A stretch of 64,000 nucleotides of DNA from Nocardia sp. NBC_00508 (GCF_036346875.1 NZ_CP107852.1:4650001-4714000); one strand, 5' to 3'; counted from the stretch's first letter, positions 16,864 to 25,640 are shown. Made by a program: numbers and translations. The notes: generated by a model from the sequence alone, not told the origin.

Positions 16864-17112
16864 TCAGTCCTCGATCGACCACCGGTGGTAGGCGCGGCGG
16901 AGCGAGCGGGCATCGGAATAGCCGAGTTGGCGGGCCATGTCGTTCGGGTTCTGTGGGTGCCGGGGGGACTGGGTCTCCAGTTCCTTGCGACGAGCACGGT
17001 CGAGTTCGCGACGCCAGGTGGATCCTTCCTCTGCGAGCCTTCGCTGCAAGCTGCGCCGACTTACGGCCAGATATCGCGGTACCGCTTGCCGAGAAGGCCG
17101 CGATGTGCGCAA
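16864..17112 (-). pseudogene. C-terminal remnant of an AraC-family regulator (HTH domain)
   Basis: The leftward frame reads YLAVSRRSLQRRLAEEG and MARQLGYSDARSLRRAYHRW, the two helix-turn-helix halves of an AraC-type DNA-binding domain. The roughly 200-residue N-terminal part that should precede it is missing: upstream of 17112 the rightward regulator remnant begins. It is therefore a truncated gene, probably silent. Confidence 0.6.
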
Positions 17113-17585
17113 GAGGCCGTGTCAGCAAGGATACGGAGGTGTTGTTCGATGTCGCGGTTGCGCGCTGCCACGCTGAAACCGGCAACTTACGCGAAGCCCG
17201 CGCCGCGCTGGCTCGAGCCGAGCAATGGATCGATAGTGCGGTAACCGACCGGCCGCGATGGGCGGCATTATTTTGCCCTACTCAGGCGTCTGCGGCTCAT
17301 CACACAGCGAAAGCTCTTCGGGCCCTGGGTGACCCGGTCGAGGCGGAGCGCTATCTGTATTTCAGTCATCAAGTTTGGGATGCACAGACACATACTAGGA
17401 TTCGCGCTATCAGCGCAGCCGAGGTCGGCCTGCTGCGCTGGCGCAACGGTGACTATGTCGGCGCGGCGAATATGTGGCGGTCAGCCGCGCCAATCCTATC
17501 GACAGTGTCCTCGGATCGGGCCGCCAAACAGCTGGCCAAAATCCGCCGCCACGCACCGGAACTGGTGGGCGGCGCAGTCACGTGA
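17103..17585 (+). pseudogene. TPR-like C-terminal remnant of an XRE-type regulator
   Basis: About 160 residues of helical repeats (DVAVARCHAETGNLREARAAL, AHHTAKALRALGDPVEAERYL, LLRWRNGDYVGAANMW) that match the C-terminal tail of the actinobacterial regulators with an N-terminal XRE helix-turn-helix. No HTH is present; the frame continues upstream only through the tRNA and AraC remnant. ATG 17103 could start a short product. Truncation by rearrangement near the tRNA is the simplest reading. Confidence 0.5.
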
Positions 17586-17622
17586 AGCCTGGACGCCTTG
17601 CCGATTGTGTATGTCTGGGGTG

Positions 17623-18693
17623 CTACTCGGGCAATCCGAGTCCACGGGCCAGCATCGGCCAGGACTGATGGAACGCGTCCTGCCAGTAGCCCCAGGAATG
17701 GGTGCCGATGGGCTGGAAATCGAAGGTGGCCGGGATACCCAGCTCGTTCAGCCGGGTCTGCAGATTGCGCGTGCACCAATTGGTGGCGGCCTCGATGACT
17801 CCGCCGATCACGAGCTGGTTGGCCAGACCGTATGGCGTCTTGTTCAGGGTGAACCGACTGTTCATCGTGTCGTGCGGGCCCGGTAAGCCGCTGCCGGTCG
17901 ACATGAAAATACTCGTCCCGCGCAGAGCTTCCGCGTTGAGCACCGGATCGTTGGCCGCCCACGCCGGATCGTCGTCCTCGCCGTACATGTTCCGGACATC
18001 CCCGCCGCCCCACGTCTCGACGACCAGCTTGACGAACTGCTTGCCGATCGGATCGGAGATCTGCGCGCAACCGCTGTAGCCCGCGGCGGCTGTGTAGAGC
18101 CCCGGCTCGGCTTCCACCATCTGCAGGATGGCGGTGGCGGTCATCGAATTCGCCGAGATGGCATTGACGCCATTCGTGCCCAGCGCCTTGTCGATCAACG
18201 GTGGCAGTTCCTCGGTGAAGAACGTGCGCCATTTGTTGTTGCCGAGTACCGGATCCGGCTGCTTCCAATCGGCGTAATACGCGAAGGGGCCACCGACCGG
18301 CATCACTATGTTCACATCTTTGGTGGCAAGGAAATCGCCCACGTTGGTGTTGCCCCACCATGTCGCCAGATCGACGCCACCACCAGCACCGTTGACGAGG
18401 TAGAGCACCGGCCGGGGCTGCGAAGCGTCCTTGGGACGCTGCACCTTGACTGCGATGTTCGTCTCCATCGCCGCGGAGTAGACCTCCAGCGACAGATTGC
18501 GGCCGTTGATGGTTCCGGAGACGATCTTCGAGCCGTCAGCGGCAACGGGGGACGCCAGCAGCGCCTTGGATGCGATGATCGGGTCGGTTTCATCGGCTAC
18601 CGCGTTGCCGCTGCCCAATGCCGTGCTCAACACGGCCGAGACCACCCCCGCAAGCGCAAGTGTCTTAACGCGTCGAATCGACTTACGTGTCAA
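17623..18693 (-). CDS. Secreted alpha/beta-hydrolase esterase, antigen 85/mycolyltransferase-like
   Basis: 356 residues. A Sec signal peptide ends near NAVADE. The mature part is an esterase of the antigen-85/Esterase-D group: RPVLYLVNGAGGGVDLATWW (oxyanion loop), nucleophile region NAISANSMTATAILQM (Ser in ANSMTA), acidic residue in the middle and catalytic His in GTHSWGYWQDAF near the end. Family members transfer mycolates to trehalose or arabinogalactan outside the cell; plain esterase activity is possible. The start is TTG 18693 with GAAGGGA upstream. Confidence 0.85.
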   Translation of the reverse strand: MTRKSIRRVKTLALAGVVSAVLSTALGSGNAVADETDPIIASKALLASPVAADGSKIVSGTINGRNLSLEVYSAAMETNIAVKVQRPKDASQPRPVLYLVNGAGGGVDLATWWGNTNVGDFLATKDVNIVMPVGGPFAYYADWKQPDPVLGNNKWRTFFTEELPPLIDKALGTNGVNAISANSMTATAILQMVEAEPGLYTAAAGYSGCAQISDPIGKQFVKLVVETWGGGDVRNMYGEDDDPAWAANDPVLNAEALRGTSIFMSTGSGLPGPHDTMNSRFTLNKTPYGLANQLVIGGVIEAATNWCTRNLQTRLNELGIPATFDFQPIGTHSWGYWQDAFHQSWPMLARGLGLPE

Positions 18694-18831
18694 TTCCGGA
18701 TCCCTTCGTCACTCGGCTTGCCGTCGACACCTCGTCGCAGTGCATCGACGGAGCGCACGGTGACGTTACCGGACAGCAAGGGCGGCAACCACATTGCTTC
18801 GCAATCCGACACCGGCGGGTGATCGCTCGGC

Positions 18832-19635
18832 TCAGCGGGAAAGGCCGTGGGCGCGGGCGATGATGCGTTCCATGACCGTGCGGGGGAGGAGGCGGCGGAC
18901 GGTGAACAACACGGGGGCGTTGCTGCCTACGGCGTAGAGCGGGCGGGGGCGGTCGGCTTCGATTGCATTGACGATGGTGGTGGCAACCTTTTCCGGCGTA
19001 ATGCCTTTCGCTTGCTTTTCGTCGAGTTTCGCCATGAAGGTGGTGAAGTCGGCGGTGTGGGCGGAGCCTTCGGTGAGGTATTTCGTGCGTCGCTCGCGGA
19101 GGCCGGTATCGATCTGGCCGGGCTCGACGGCCGTGATCCAGACGCCAAAGGGGGATTCCTCGAAGCGTGCGGCGACCGCGAAGCCGCGCAATGCCGCCTT
19201 GGTGGCGACGTAGGAGGAGCGGTAGGGCATCGGGAAGCTTGCGAGCATCGAGCCGACCATCACCACGCGGCCGAACTTGCGCTCCCGCATGCCGGGTAGC
19301 AGCGCCTTGGTCAGGCTGACCGGGCCGAGCACGTTCAACTGGAACAGTCGCTCGACCGCGTCGCCGGGCAGTTCGGCCAGCGGCCCCGCCTGGCTTTCGC
19401 CCGCGTTGTTGACCAGGACGTCGACCTGACCGAGGCCAGCGACGAACGCTTCTATCGATGCCTTGTCGGTCAGGTCGAGTGCCCGATACTCGACGCCCGT
19501 CACCATGGCGTCGGCGCCGATGGTGCCGGGATTGCGGCTGGTTCCGATCACGTGATAACCCCGGTCGGCAAGCGCGGCGGCCGTAGCCTTGCCGATTCCG
19601 GACGAAGCACCGGTAACCACGGCGACACGAGACAT
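18832..19635 (-). CDS. Short-chain dehydrogenase/reductase
   Basis: 267 residues, classical SDR. Cofactor motif TGASSGIGKA (residues about 8-17), NNAG at about 83-86, and catalytic Tyr/Lys in SSYVATKAALRGF with the Ser in VMVGSML. ATG 19635 has AAGGAG 9 nt upstream; the frame is open further 5' but without a ribosome-binding site. The C-terminal VLFTVRRLLPRTVMERI is typical of the membrane-associated oxidoreductase subgroup. The substrate is unknown. Confidence 0.9.
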   Translation of the reverse strand: MSRVAVVTGASSGIGKATAAALADRGYHVIGTSRNPGTIGADAMVTGVEYRALDLTDKASIEAFVAGLGQVDVLVNNAGESQAGPLAELPGDAVERLFQLNVLGPVSLTKALLPGMRERKFGRVVMVGSMLASFPMPYRSSYVATKAALRGFAVAARFEESPFGVWITAVEPGQIDTGLRERRTKYLTEGSAHTADFTTFMAKLDEKQAKGITPEKVATTIVNAIEADRPRPLYAVGSNAPVLFTVRRLLPRTVMERIIARAHGLSR

Positions 19636-19831
19636 GAGGGGCAGCTCCTTTCGACACCAACGCGCTGACGATATCGTCAACTTCCCGATGCGCGCTACTG
19701 GACAGGGCGATGTTCCGAGAAAAGGAGTACGGAAACCTAGGGAAAGGGCACCATATTCGCGCGATTCCCCGGCTGATCCGTGGTAGTGCTACGCCGCTCA
19801 GTGTTATGGAATCGCCGGTAGCCTGGCAGCC

Positions 19832-20413
19832 ATGATTACGCTCAAAAAAGAAGATGGCGCCGCGGATCTGGCGGGTATCACCAAGCTGAGTGTGGGGGTG
19901 AGCTGGGATCCGTCGAGCGGCACCAGCGGCGGGGCGCTCGGCTGGGCGCGTCGCAAGCGCGGGGTGGACCTGGACCTGATCGCGATTCTCATGCAGGGCA
20001 GCGAGCCGGTGCGTTTCGCCGGACTCGACTCGTTGGACCCGTTGGGCAACGGCTCCGTTGTGCACACCGGCGACGAGCAGACCGGTGCCGCTTCCGGGGA
20101 CGACGAGACGGTGCACGTCACTTTCGCGGATGTGCCGGGCGCGATCGACGCCATCATCTTCGTCGCGGCTGCCTTCAAGAAGGGCAGTTCGTTCGAGAAG
20201 GCGAACAACATTTCGTTCAAGGTCTACGACTCGACCGGTGGCAGCAGCCAGCAGGTCGCCGACATCTGGCCGTCGCTGCTCGGCAACGACAACGCCAACG
20301 CGGTCGCCCGGGCGTTCCGTTCCGGCGACGCGTGGCAGCTGGAGGTGCTGAACCGCAAGGGCAAGATCAAGCAAGGCGACAAGCAGGCGCTGCTCCGCTT
20401 CGCTATGCAGTAG
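19832..20413 (+). CDS. TerD/TerZ-family protein
   Basis: 193 residues, full-length TerD domain: LKKEDGAADLAGITKLSVGVSWD at the start, DLDLIAIL, VHTGDEQTGAASGDDE (the conserved acidic calcium-binding loop GD...) and FVAAAFKKGSSFEKANNISFKVYD. TerD proteins bind Ca2+ and act in tellurite/phage/stress-related membrane complexes in other bacteria. Here it is followed by a gene for a membrane-anchored binding-protein-like product, a pairing reminiscent of actinobacterial Ter clusters. No other ter genes lie in the window. Confidence 0.88.
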   Translation: MITLKKEDGAADLAGITKLSVGVSWDPSSGTSGGALGWARRKRGVDLDLIAILMQGSEPVRFAGLDSLDPLGNGSVVHTGDEQTGAASGDDETVHVTFADVPGAIDAIIFVAAAFKKGSSFEKANNISFKVYDSTGGSSQQVADIWPSLLGNDNANAVARAFRSGDAWQLEVLNRKGKIKQGDKQALLRFAMQ

Positions 20414-20819
20414 CGGCACCGGCGCCCAATCGCCGCATTGGTGTTATCTCCGCGAATTCCCTGACGCGATGGTGTCCCTGAGCGCGACAGTGCAGGCTCG
20501 GCAAGCCGGTGCGCGTGGGAAACACGAGGACAACACGTGGTGGCGGATCGGCGATGCGGTATTGAACACTCCATGGCGCGTTCGGGGGGCTGGACGCGTG
20601 GTCGGGTCGGCGCTGAGTCCGCTGCCCATCGGCGCCGTCGGGCATCTGAGCTGGGCAGAAGCACAGTGCCGTTCGCGTGAGATATCCACCGGCGCAGCCG
20701 AAATCATTCACTGGCGGGAAGCTCGGGCGGATGTCCGCGTCGCACGGATGCGGTTAGGGTTGGCCGGCGCGGTGCAGCCCGAGACGTCGCCGCGCCAGCG
20801 CCGGGACGCCGAGGAGAAT
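20414..20819. other. Intergenic region upstream of the binding-protein-like gene
   Basis: 405 bp with no convincing gene. The downstream frame stays open through it, but composition and the absence of a ribosome-binding site argue against it being coding. A GAGGAG ribosome-binding site at 20811-20816 belongs to the next gene. Confidence 0.6.
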
Positions 20820-22220
20820 GTGGTGGTAATCGTTACCGTCCGTGAGGAACAGGCGATCCGTCAGATGACGGAGCGGCTGGTCGAGAACTACACCGAGACG
20901 TATTCTCCGGAGCATATCGAGAGCGCCGTCGGTGCGGCGAGGCGCAAGTTCGAGGGTCGCCCGGTGCGGCAGTTCGTTCCGATCCTCATCGAGCGGCTGG
21001 TGCGACGCGAGCTGGAGAAGGTCGTCGAGGAAGCCGAAGCCGCCGCCGTGGCACTGGAAAAGGCGGCGCAGCCGACCGAGGCGAAGACATTCGCGCTGCC
21101 GGACCTGCGTCGACTATGGTCGGCGAACAAGCGAGCGACACTCGGTGTCGCGGCGGCAGTTGTCGTACTCGTGCTGGCGGTCGTTCTCGTTGTACGCGAA
21201 CCGGTTTCGCAGCCTCCCGTCGCAGCGCCCGCCCCGGCCGCTGCGCCCACTGTGGTGCGTGGCGTCGTCGGTTCGGAGAAGATGGCGTTCTTCCAGGACC
21301 CGAAGGTGATCGATGCGCTGGCCCGCAACGGCGTCCGCGTCGAGGTCGAGCCCGCCGGATCGCGCCAGATCGCCACGTCCATCGACCTCTCGAAATACGA
21401 TTTCGCGTTCCCGTCCAGTGAACAGGCGGCCGAGCGAATTCAGCGGCAGAACAACGTGTCCGCCAAATACACCCCGTTCTCCTCGCCGATGGCGATCGCG
21501 ACGTTCACGCCGATCGCGGATCTGCTGGCCAAGGCGGGCGCGGTGCGGCCGGGACCGGTGTCCACCCTCGACCTGCGCCGCTACCTCGATCTGGTCCGAA
21601 CCGGCAAGCGCTGGGACGAGCTGCCCGACAACACCGCCTACCCGGTGCGCAAGAACATCCTGATCTCCACCACCGACCCGCGTAGCTCGAACTCCGCCGC
21701 CATGTATCTGGCCGCGGCGAGCTATGTCGCCAATGGCAACACGATCGTGCAGGGCCAGGCCGCCGAGCAGACCGTCCTGCCCGCACTGGCACGGCTTTTC
21801 GTCGGCCAGGGCTACACCGAGAACACCACCGAGGGACCGTTCAACAACTATCTCGCCACGGGTATGGGCCCGACACCGCTGGTCTGGATCTACGAGGCGC
21901 AGTACGTCGAGGCCACCGTGCGCGGGCAGGTCAAGCCGGAAATGACGCTGCTGTACCCGTCTCCGACGGTGCTGTCCCGGCACACGCTGGTGCCGTTCGG
22001 TGCGACCGGTGACCGCTTGGGTCGCCTGTTGTCCACCGATCCGGAGTTGCAGCGGCTTGCCGCCGAGCACGGCTTCCGCGCCAACGACGCCGCCCAGTTC
22101 GCGAAGGTCACCGCGGAGCGCAACGTTCCGGTGCCGACGGACCTGATCGATGTGGTCGCCACCCCGACCTACGACACGCTCGAGCATCTGCTCGACGGAG
22201 TCACGCAGTCCTACAACTGA
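20820..22220 (+). CDS. Membrane-anchored solute-binding-protein-like protein with cytoplasmic three-helix-bundle domain
   Basis: 466 residues. Residues about 8-68 match the actinobacterial three-helix-bundle dimerisation domain (QAIRQMTERLVENY, PEHIESAVGAARRKFEGRPVRQF, LIERLVRREL); 70-85 is an acidic coiled coil; 107-125 is a transmembrane helix (LGVAAAVVVLVLAVVLVV). The remaining 330 residues are an extracytoplasmic domain resembling type-2 periplasmic binding proteins (GVVGSEKMAFFQDPKV, YDFAFPSSEQAAERI, LLYPSPTVLSRHTLVPF). The inside-out layout suggests it senses an outside ligand or scaffold and signals to a dimeric cytoplasmic part, perhaps TerD. GTG 20820 or 20823 with GAGGAG. The ligand is unknown. 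Confidence 0.7.
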   Translation: MVVIVTVREEQAIRQMTERLVENYTETYSPEHIESAVGAARRKFEGRPVRQFVPILIERLVRRELEKVVEEAEAAAVALEKAAQPTEAKTFALPDLRRLWSANKRATLGVAAAVVVLVLAVVLVVREPVSQPPVAAPAPAAAPTVVRGVVGSEKMAFFQDPKVIDALARNGVRVEVEPAGSRQIATSIDLSKYDFAFPSSEQAAERIQRQNNVSAKYTPFSSPMAIATFTPIADLLAKAGAVRPGPVSTLDLRRYLDLVRTGKRWDELPDNTAYPVRKNILISTTDPRSSNSAAMYLAAASYVANGNTIVQGQAAEQTVLPALARLFVGQGYTENTTEGPFNNYLATGMGPTPLVWIYEAQYVEATVRGQVKPEMTLLYPSPTVLSRHTLVPFGATGDRLGRLLSTDPELQRLAAEHGFRANDAAQFAKVTAERNVPVPTDLIDVVATPTYDTLEHLLDGVTQSYN

Positions 22221-22247
22221 ATTCCGCGTCCGCGTTTCGGCCGGGGC

Positions 22248-22282
22248 GATCCGGGCACCCTCCTCGTATCAGGTGCCGGATC
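22248..22282 (+). terminator. Hairpin after the binding-protein-like gene
   Basis: GATCCGG(G)CACC (22248-22259) pairs with GGTGCCGGATC (22272-22282), 11 bp with one bulged G and a 12-nt loop, 28 bp after the stop. No T-run. A weak intrinsic or I-shaped actinobacterial terminator. Confidence 0.45.
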
Positions 22283-22315
22283 GACGGTAGGTATCGCGGG
22301 CGTGAGGAAGCAGCA

Positions 22316-22633
22316 ATGACAGCGGATGACGAGCCGTGGGAGATTCCCCCGCTCGATGACGCTCCGGATATCGCGCGCGACCCTGCACCGCAATCCGGGG
22401 CGGCATTGGCCGACACCAAGAACTGGCCAGGATACGGGCTATTACTGGTCGCGGCGGTGGTCGCGATCGGCGCCGCGGCGCTCGCGGGGTGGGGGTCCGA
22501 CCGCGGCGCGACCATGGCGACGATCGTCGCCGCTGTCTTCCTGGTGGTAGGCGTGACCCTTGTTGTGCTGGAACGAGTGCGTGCACGCAGCCGACGAAAC
22601 GCTGAGCACACCATAGTGCGCTCTGGGCGCTGA
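22316..22633 (+). CDS. Small two-helix membrane protein
   Basis: 105 residues: an acidic, proline-rich N-terminus (about 1-38), two transmembrane helices (about 42-60 and 67-85) and a basic RVRARSRRNAEH tail, so both ends are probably cytoplasmic. ATG 22316 has AGGAAG upstream. It may be functionally tied to the binding-protein-like gene 95 bp upstream, though a hairpin separates them. No family recognised. Confidence 0.6.
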   Translation: MTADDEPWEIPPLDDAPDIARDPAPQSGAALADTKNWPGYGLLLVAAVVAIGAAALAGWGSDRGATMATIVAAVFLVVGVTLVVLERVRARSRRNAEHTIVRSGR

Positions 22634-22699
22634 CAATCGATCTCGCGCCGCGCCGTTTTCCGGCCGCGTGCGCCGCGATGCCGTCCAGCACGCCAACCG

Positions 22700-23251
22700 C
22701 TACCGGGTGCCGTGACCCTCGCAGGCCGTGAGCGCGGTGTTCTTGGTGGCGTTGAACCGGTCGATCGCCGCGTTCAGGGTGTCGGTGTCCGCGCGACGGT
22801 CCAGCGTGTCGGCCAGGGCGATGGTGTTGTCGTGGTATGCGCGCAGCGGGTCGGCGACCGCGGACGGCACCTCTCTGGTGACCTCCTGATCCACCGAGCG
22901 CGCATTGTCGCGCAGTGTCGTGACGGCGTGGTCGGCTTTGCCGTTCGTGTCGGGGTCGTTGCGGCCTTTGGCGTTGCTGGCGTCGATGTAGTCGTTGAAC
23001 GCGCGCACCGAGCTGCCGTTCGCGGTGAGGAAGGCGTCACAAGCCGAGTCCGTCGCGCGCTCGGCGGCCGCGGCCCGCGACGACGACGCCGCGGCCACCG
23101 AAGAGGTGACCTCCGAGACGTACGCGGTCAGATCGGTCTCGTTGACCTGCGCGGTACCGGAAACCTGCTGTGCGCAGGCACCGATGATCAACACGCCCGC
23201 CGCGGTGACCATCGCGGCGGCCATCAGGCCCGCACGTTCCAGTCGTCGCAT
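22700..23251 (-). CDS. Putative lipoprotein, helical
   Basis: 183 residues from ATG 23251 (GTG 23263 is an in-frame alternative). The lipobox LIIGAC places Cys at about residue 25. The mature part is mostly helical (TAYVSEVTSSVAAASSSRAAAAER, VTTLRDNARSVDQEVT, IDRFNATKNTALTACEG) with two Cys near positions 68 and 177 that could pair. No family recognised; it resembles other Nocardia/Mycobacterium lipoproteins of unknown role. Confidence 0.65.
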   Translation of the reverse strand: MRRLERAGLMAAAMVTAAGVLIIGACAQQVSGTAQVNETDLTAYVSEVTSSVAAASSSRAAAAERATDSACDAFLTANGSSVRAFNDYIDASNAKGRNDPDTNGKADHAVTTLRDNARSVDQEVTREVPSAVADPLRAYHDNTIALADTLDRRADTDTLNAAIDRFNATKNTALTACEGHGTR

Positions 23252-23345
23252 AGTCGGTCCCACACTCCCCTCGGCACGTCCGGCTGGGACAAGAGGAACG
23301 GAGCCGGACAGTCCGACGGTACTTGCCGCGCATGAGCGTCGCGCG

Positions 23346-23384
23346 GCCGCGCCGATATCGATGGTCAACCGATATCGGCGCGGC
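23346..23384 (-). terminator. Strong hairpin downstream of the DUF305 gene
   Basis: A perfect 15-bp stem: 23346-23360 pairs with 23370-23384 around the 9-nt loop ATGGTCAAC; the tip half is CCGATATCG/CGATATCGG. It starts 7 bp beyond the leftward DUF305 stop, and sits before the start region of the next leftward gene. Confidence 0.75.
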
Positions 23385-23390
23385 GCTCAT

Positions 23391-24011
23391 TCAGTTCTGG
23401 CCGAGCATGGTGCGCATCTGGTCGATCTCCGCCTTTTGCGCCGAGATGATCGCGCGAGCGAGCGCTTGCGCGTCCGAGTTCATGCCGTCGGCGAGTTCGG
23501 TCTCGGCCATCGCGATGGCGCCCGTGTGGTGCTCGATCATCATGGTCATCCACTGGCGGTCGAAATCCGGGCCGGATGCCGCTTGCAAGGCCGCCAGCTG
23601 TTCGGCGGACATCAGGCCGGGCATGGGTGTGCTCGGCATATCGTGGCCCTGGTGTTCCTCGCCCATGGTGGGGGCGGGCTGGCCGAAGCTTTGCAGCAGA
23701 GCGGTGATCTGCTGCATCTCGGGCGCTTGTGCTTGCTCGATCGATGCGGCGAGCGCGCGCAATTGCTGATTGTCGGTGTGGCCGGGCACCAGCCGGGCCA
23801 TTTCGACGGCCTGCGCATGATGCGGGTACATCATCTGCAGAAACGTCACGTCGGCATCGTTGTGCTCAGCGCGCGCCGGCGCGCTCGTGTTCGCGGTTGT
23901 CGAGGTGCCGTGCTCTGTGGTGTGCCCGGTATCGGCGTCGCCGCATCCGGCGAGGCTCAGCGCGGCAGCCGTGGCGACGGCGATGGCCAGGCGGTTCGGG
24001 GTGATGAACAT
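23391..24011 (-). CDS. DUF305 lipoprotein
   Basis: 206 residues from ATG 24011 (AAGGAG 8 nt upstream). Lipobox ALSLAGC at about 17-23. The DUF305 domain contains two His-rich helices, FLQMMYPHHAQAVEMA and WMTMMIEHHTGAIAMAE, characteristic of this ferritin-like/four-helix fold, which is suspected to bind metals such as copper; a Met/His-rich loop GEEHQGHDMPSTPMPGLM joins them. The adjacent upstream gene is DUF6153-like, the usual actinobacterial partner, so a copper- or redox-related pair is plausible (inference). Confidence 0.88.
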   Translation of the reverse strand: MFITPNRLAIAVATAAALSLAGCGDADTGHTTEHGTSTTANTSAPARAEHNDADVTFLQMMYPHHAQAVEMARLVPGHTDNQQLRALAASIEQAQAPEMQQITALLQSFGQPAPTMGEEHQGHDMPSTPMPGLMSAEQLAALQAASGPDFDRQWMTMMIEHHTGAIAMAETELADGMNSDAQALARAIISAQKAEIDQMRTMLGQN

Positions 24012-24098
24012 GAATGTGCTCCTTGGGAAATGGGGAGTCCTATGGCGGAGTGGACAACGCCGCGACCGTGGTTCGGACACACGGACGCGGCGGACCTG

Positions 24099-24974
24099 TC
24101 AGATCCGCAGAATCGCCAGTTCGGCCAAGGTGAGCACGGTCCACGGGGGTGGTCGTTCCCGCCGCGGACGCCAGTGCCGCGACAGCGCCACGCCACTGTG
24201 TGCGCGATCGGCCGCCATTCGGTAGAGCAGCACCAACCCGGCCAGTGCCGCGAGGACGACCAGGATGAACACGCAACTGTGGATCCCGCTGTGCGCGCTG
24301 CCGCACCCACCCCCGGCGCAATCGGGTTCCGGCACCCCGCTCGCCGCGAAGACCGCTGTGACAGCCCGCGCGGCATGCGTCCCCGGGGGCGAGCTCTCGG
24401 CGTCCTCGATGGTTTGTCCGGGACCGCCCGCCACCCTTGTGACGAGCTCGCCCGCCGATCGGACGGATCCGCCGTTGCCGGATCGTGCCCCTTCGTCCGC
24501 CCGGTGCAGGTCGTGGCCGGGCACAGTGCCGTTATCGCTTGGTCGTCCCCAGACGAGTTCGGTGCGAATCCGTACGTCCGACTCGATCCGATGATGTGGT
24601 CGAGTCTCGTCCGAACCGAGCGGAGCGCCGTCGTGGTTCGGCAGTGTCCAGACGGGCTCGGCGCGAGTCCGGCCGTTATCCAGGTTGTTTCGATGGTATG
24701 GCCGAGGCTCGTCGGTTCGGTGCTGCAGTCGAGTCTTGTCGCCGGTCACGGCGCGGGCGATATCCACCGTGGCGGTAACGGCCGCACTGAATCTCGCGGC
24801 CGTAGCCCGCACGGGATCGGGCACGGGGTCCGATATCCCGGGGCGCGCCGGGTTCGTGCCGTGCACTGCGGTGGCATGGCCGGAGACCGCGAAGACGGCC
24901 GAGTGCATGGCGACGATCCCGGCGAGCAACGCAAGCACACCGAGCGGCCGGGCGAACCCGGCGGCGCGGAACAT
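24099..24974 (-). CDS. DUF6153-like membrane protein with a long central insert
   Basis: About 291 residues from ATG 24974. The N-terminal helix GVLALLAGIVAMHSAVFAV, the C-terminal CGSAHSGIHSCVFILVVLAALAGL helix and the end PPPWTVLTLAELAILRI match the DUF6153 family that accompanies DUF305. As I recall, family members are near 130-150 residues; here an extra Arg/His/Pro-rich insert of roughly 130 residues lies outside the membrane between the two helices, with loose internal repeats (EPVWTLPNHDGAPLGSDETR, ELVWGRPSDNGTVPGHD). Paired Cys flank AHSGIH. Confidence 0.65.
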   Translation of the reverse strand: MFRAAGFARPLGVLALLAGIVAMHSAVFAVSGHATAVHGTNPARPGISDPVPDPVRATAARFSAAVTATVDIARAVTGDKTRLQHRTDEPRPYHRNNLDNGRTRAEPVWTLPNHDGAPLGSDETRPHHRIESDVRIRTELVWGRPSDNGTVPGHDLHRADEGARSGNGGSVRSAGELVTRVAGGPGQTIEDAESSPPGTHAARAVTAVFAASGVPEPDCAGGGCGSAHSGIHSCVFILVVLAALAGLVLLYRMAADRAHSGVALSRHWRPRRERPPPWTVLTLAELAILRI

Positions 24975-25055
24975 GCGGCATTGGACCACGAGCGCCGAGT
25001 CTAGTGGCCCTCGATCCGTCCCGCCCACATACCCCTTGGGTGTACCGGTATCGGT

Positions 25056-25640
25056 CTACGGGCTGGCGATGTCCACGACCAGCCTGGTCGGATTGGACAG
25101 CGTGGTGACGCTGAACGCGGGCCGGTCGGCTCGCACGCCGATGAACGACTGAGCGGCGCCTTCGAACACTGTGGACCGGTAGACACCCGCGACGCCTGGC
25201 ACAGCCGGGTCGACGGCGGGGTCGGGGCCCGCGTACGGCGTCACGCCACTGTCGAAGGGGTAGGCCGAGCCGAGGATGCGCACCTCGAGAATCGACTGGC
25301 CCGCCACGTCGACTTGTCTGCCACTGCCGTCCTGCACGGCCTGGTCGGTGTATCGGACGAGCCAGCCGGGTGCGCCGACCCCGCCGAGTTCGTAGACCAC
25401 GCGATCGACGCCGGGTTGGCGGCCGAGGCGGATGTCGGTGACCGTCAGCGCGGCGTCGCCGGAAGCCGTGCCCTGCTTGGGTGTGGCGTCCTGCGGCGCA
25501 GCGGGCGGACCGGCGGGCGGCGTCGCGGCCTGCGTGCCGGTGACCGATGCGACCGGTAGTCCCGGGGTCGATTCGCCATCACCGCAGCCCCCGAGCAGTA
25601 CCGTCGCGACCGCGACCGTCAGCACCATCCAGTTGCGCAT
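25056..25640 (-). CDS. AMIN-like domain lipoprotein
   Basis: 194 residues from ATG 25640. Lipobox VLLGGC (Cys19), a Pro/Ala/Thr-rich spacer to about residue 62, then an AMIN-like beta domain: LTVTDIRLGRQPGVDRVVYEL, VQYTDQ-type strand VRYTDQAVQDGSG, ILEVRILGSAYP and the closing RPAFSVTTLSNPTRLVVDIAS. AMIN domains target periplasmic proteins to peptidoglycan or to envelope machinery. The role is unknown. Confidence 0.82.
   Translation of the reverse strand: MRNWMVLTVAVATVLLGGCGDGESTPGLPVASVTGTQAATPPAGPPAAPQDATPKQGTASGDAALTVTDIRLGRQPGVDRVVYELGGVGAPGWLVRYTDQAVQDGSGRQVDVAGQSILEVRILGSAYPFDSGVTPYAGPDPAVDPAVPGVAGVYRSTVFEGAAQSFIGVRADRPAFSVTTLSNPTRLVVDIASP

Noticed and set aside
16719..17102. Gene starting inside the tRNA and running into the TPR remnant
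   Set aside because: Its first part is the tRNA and the antisense of the AraC remnant; composition is not protein-like.
20469..20819. Extended N-terminus for the binding-protein-like gene
   Set aside because: No ribosome-binding site and no family resemblance; GAGGAG precedes GTG 20820/20823.
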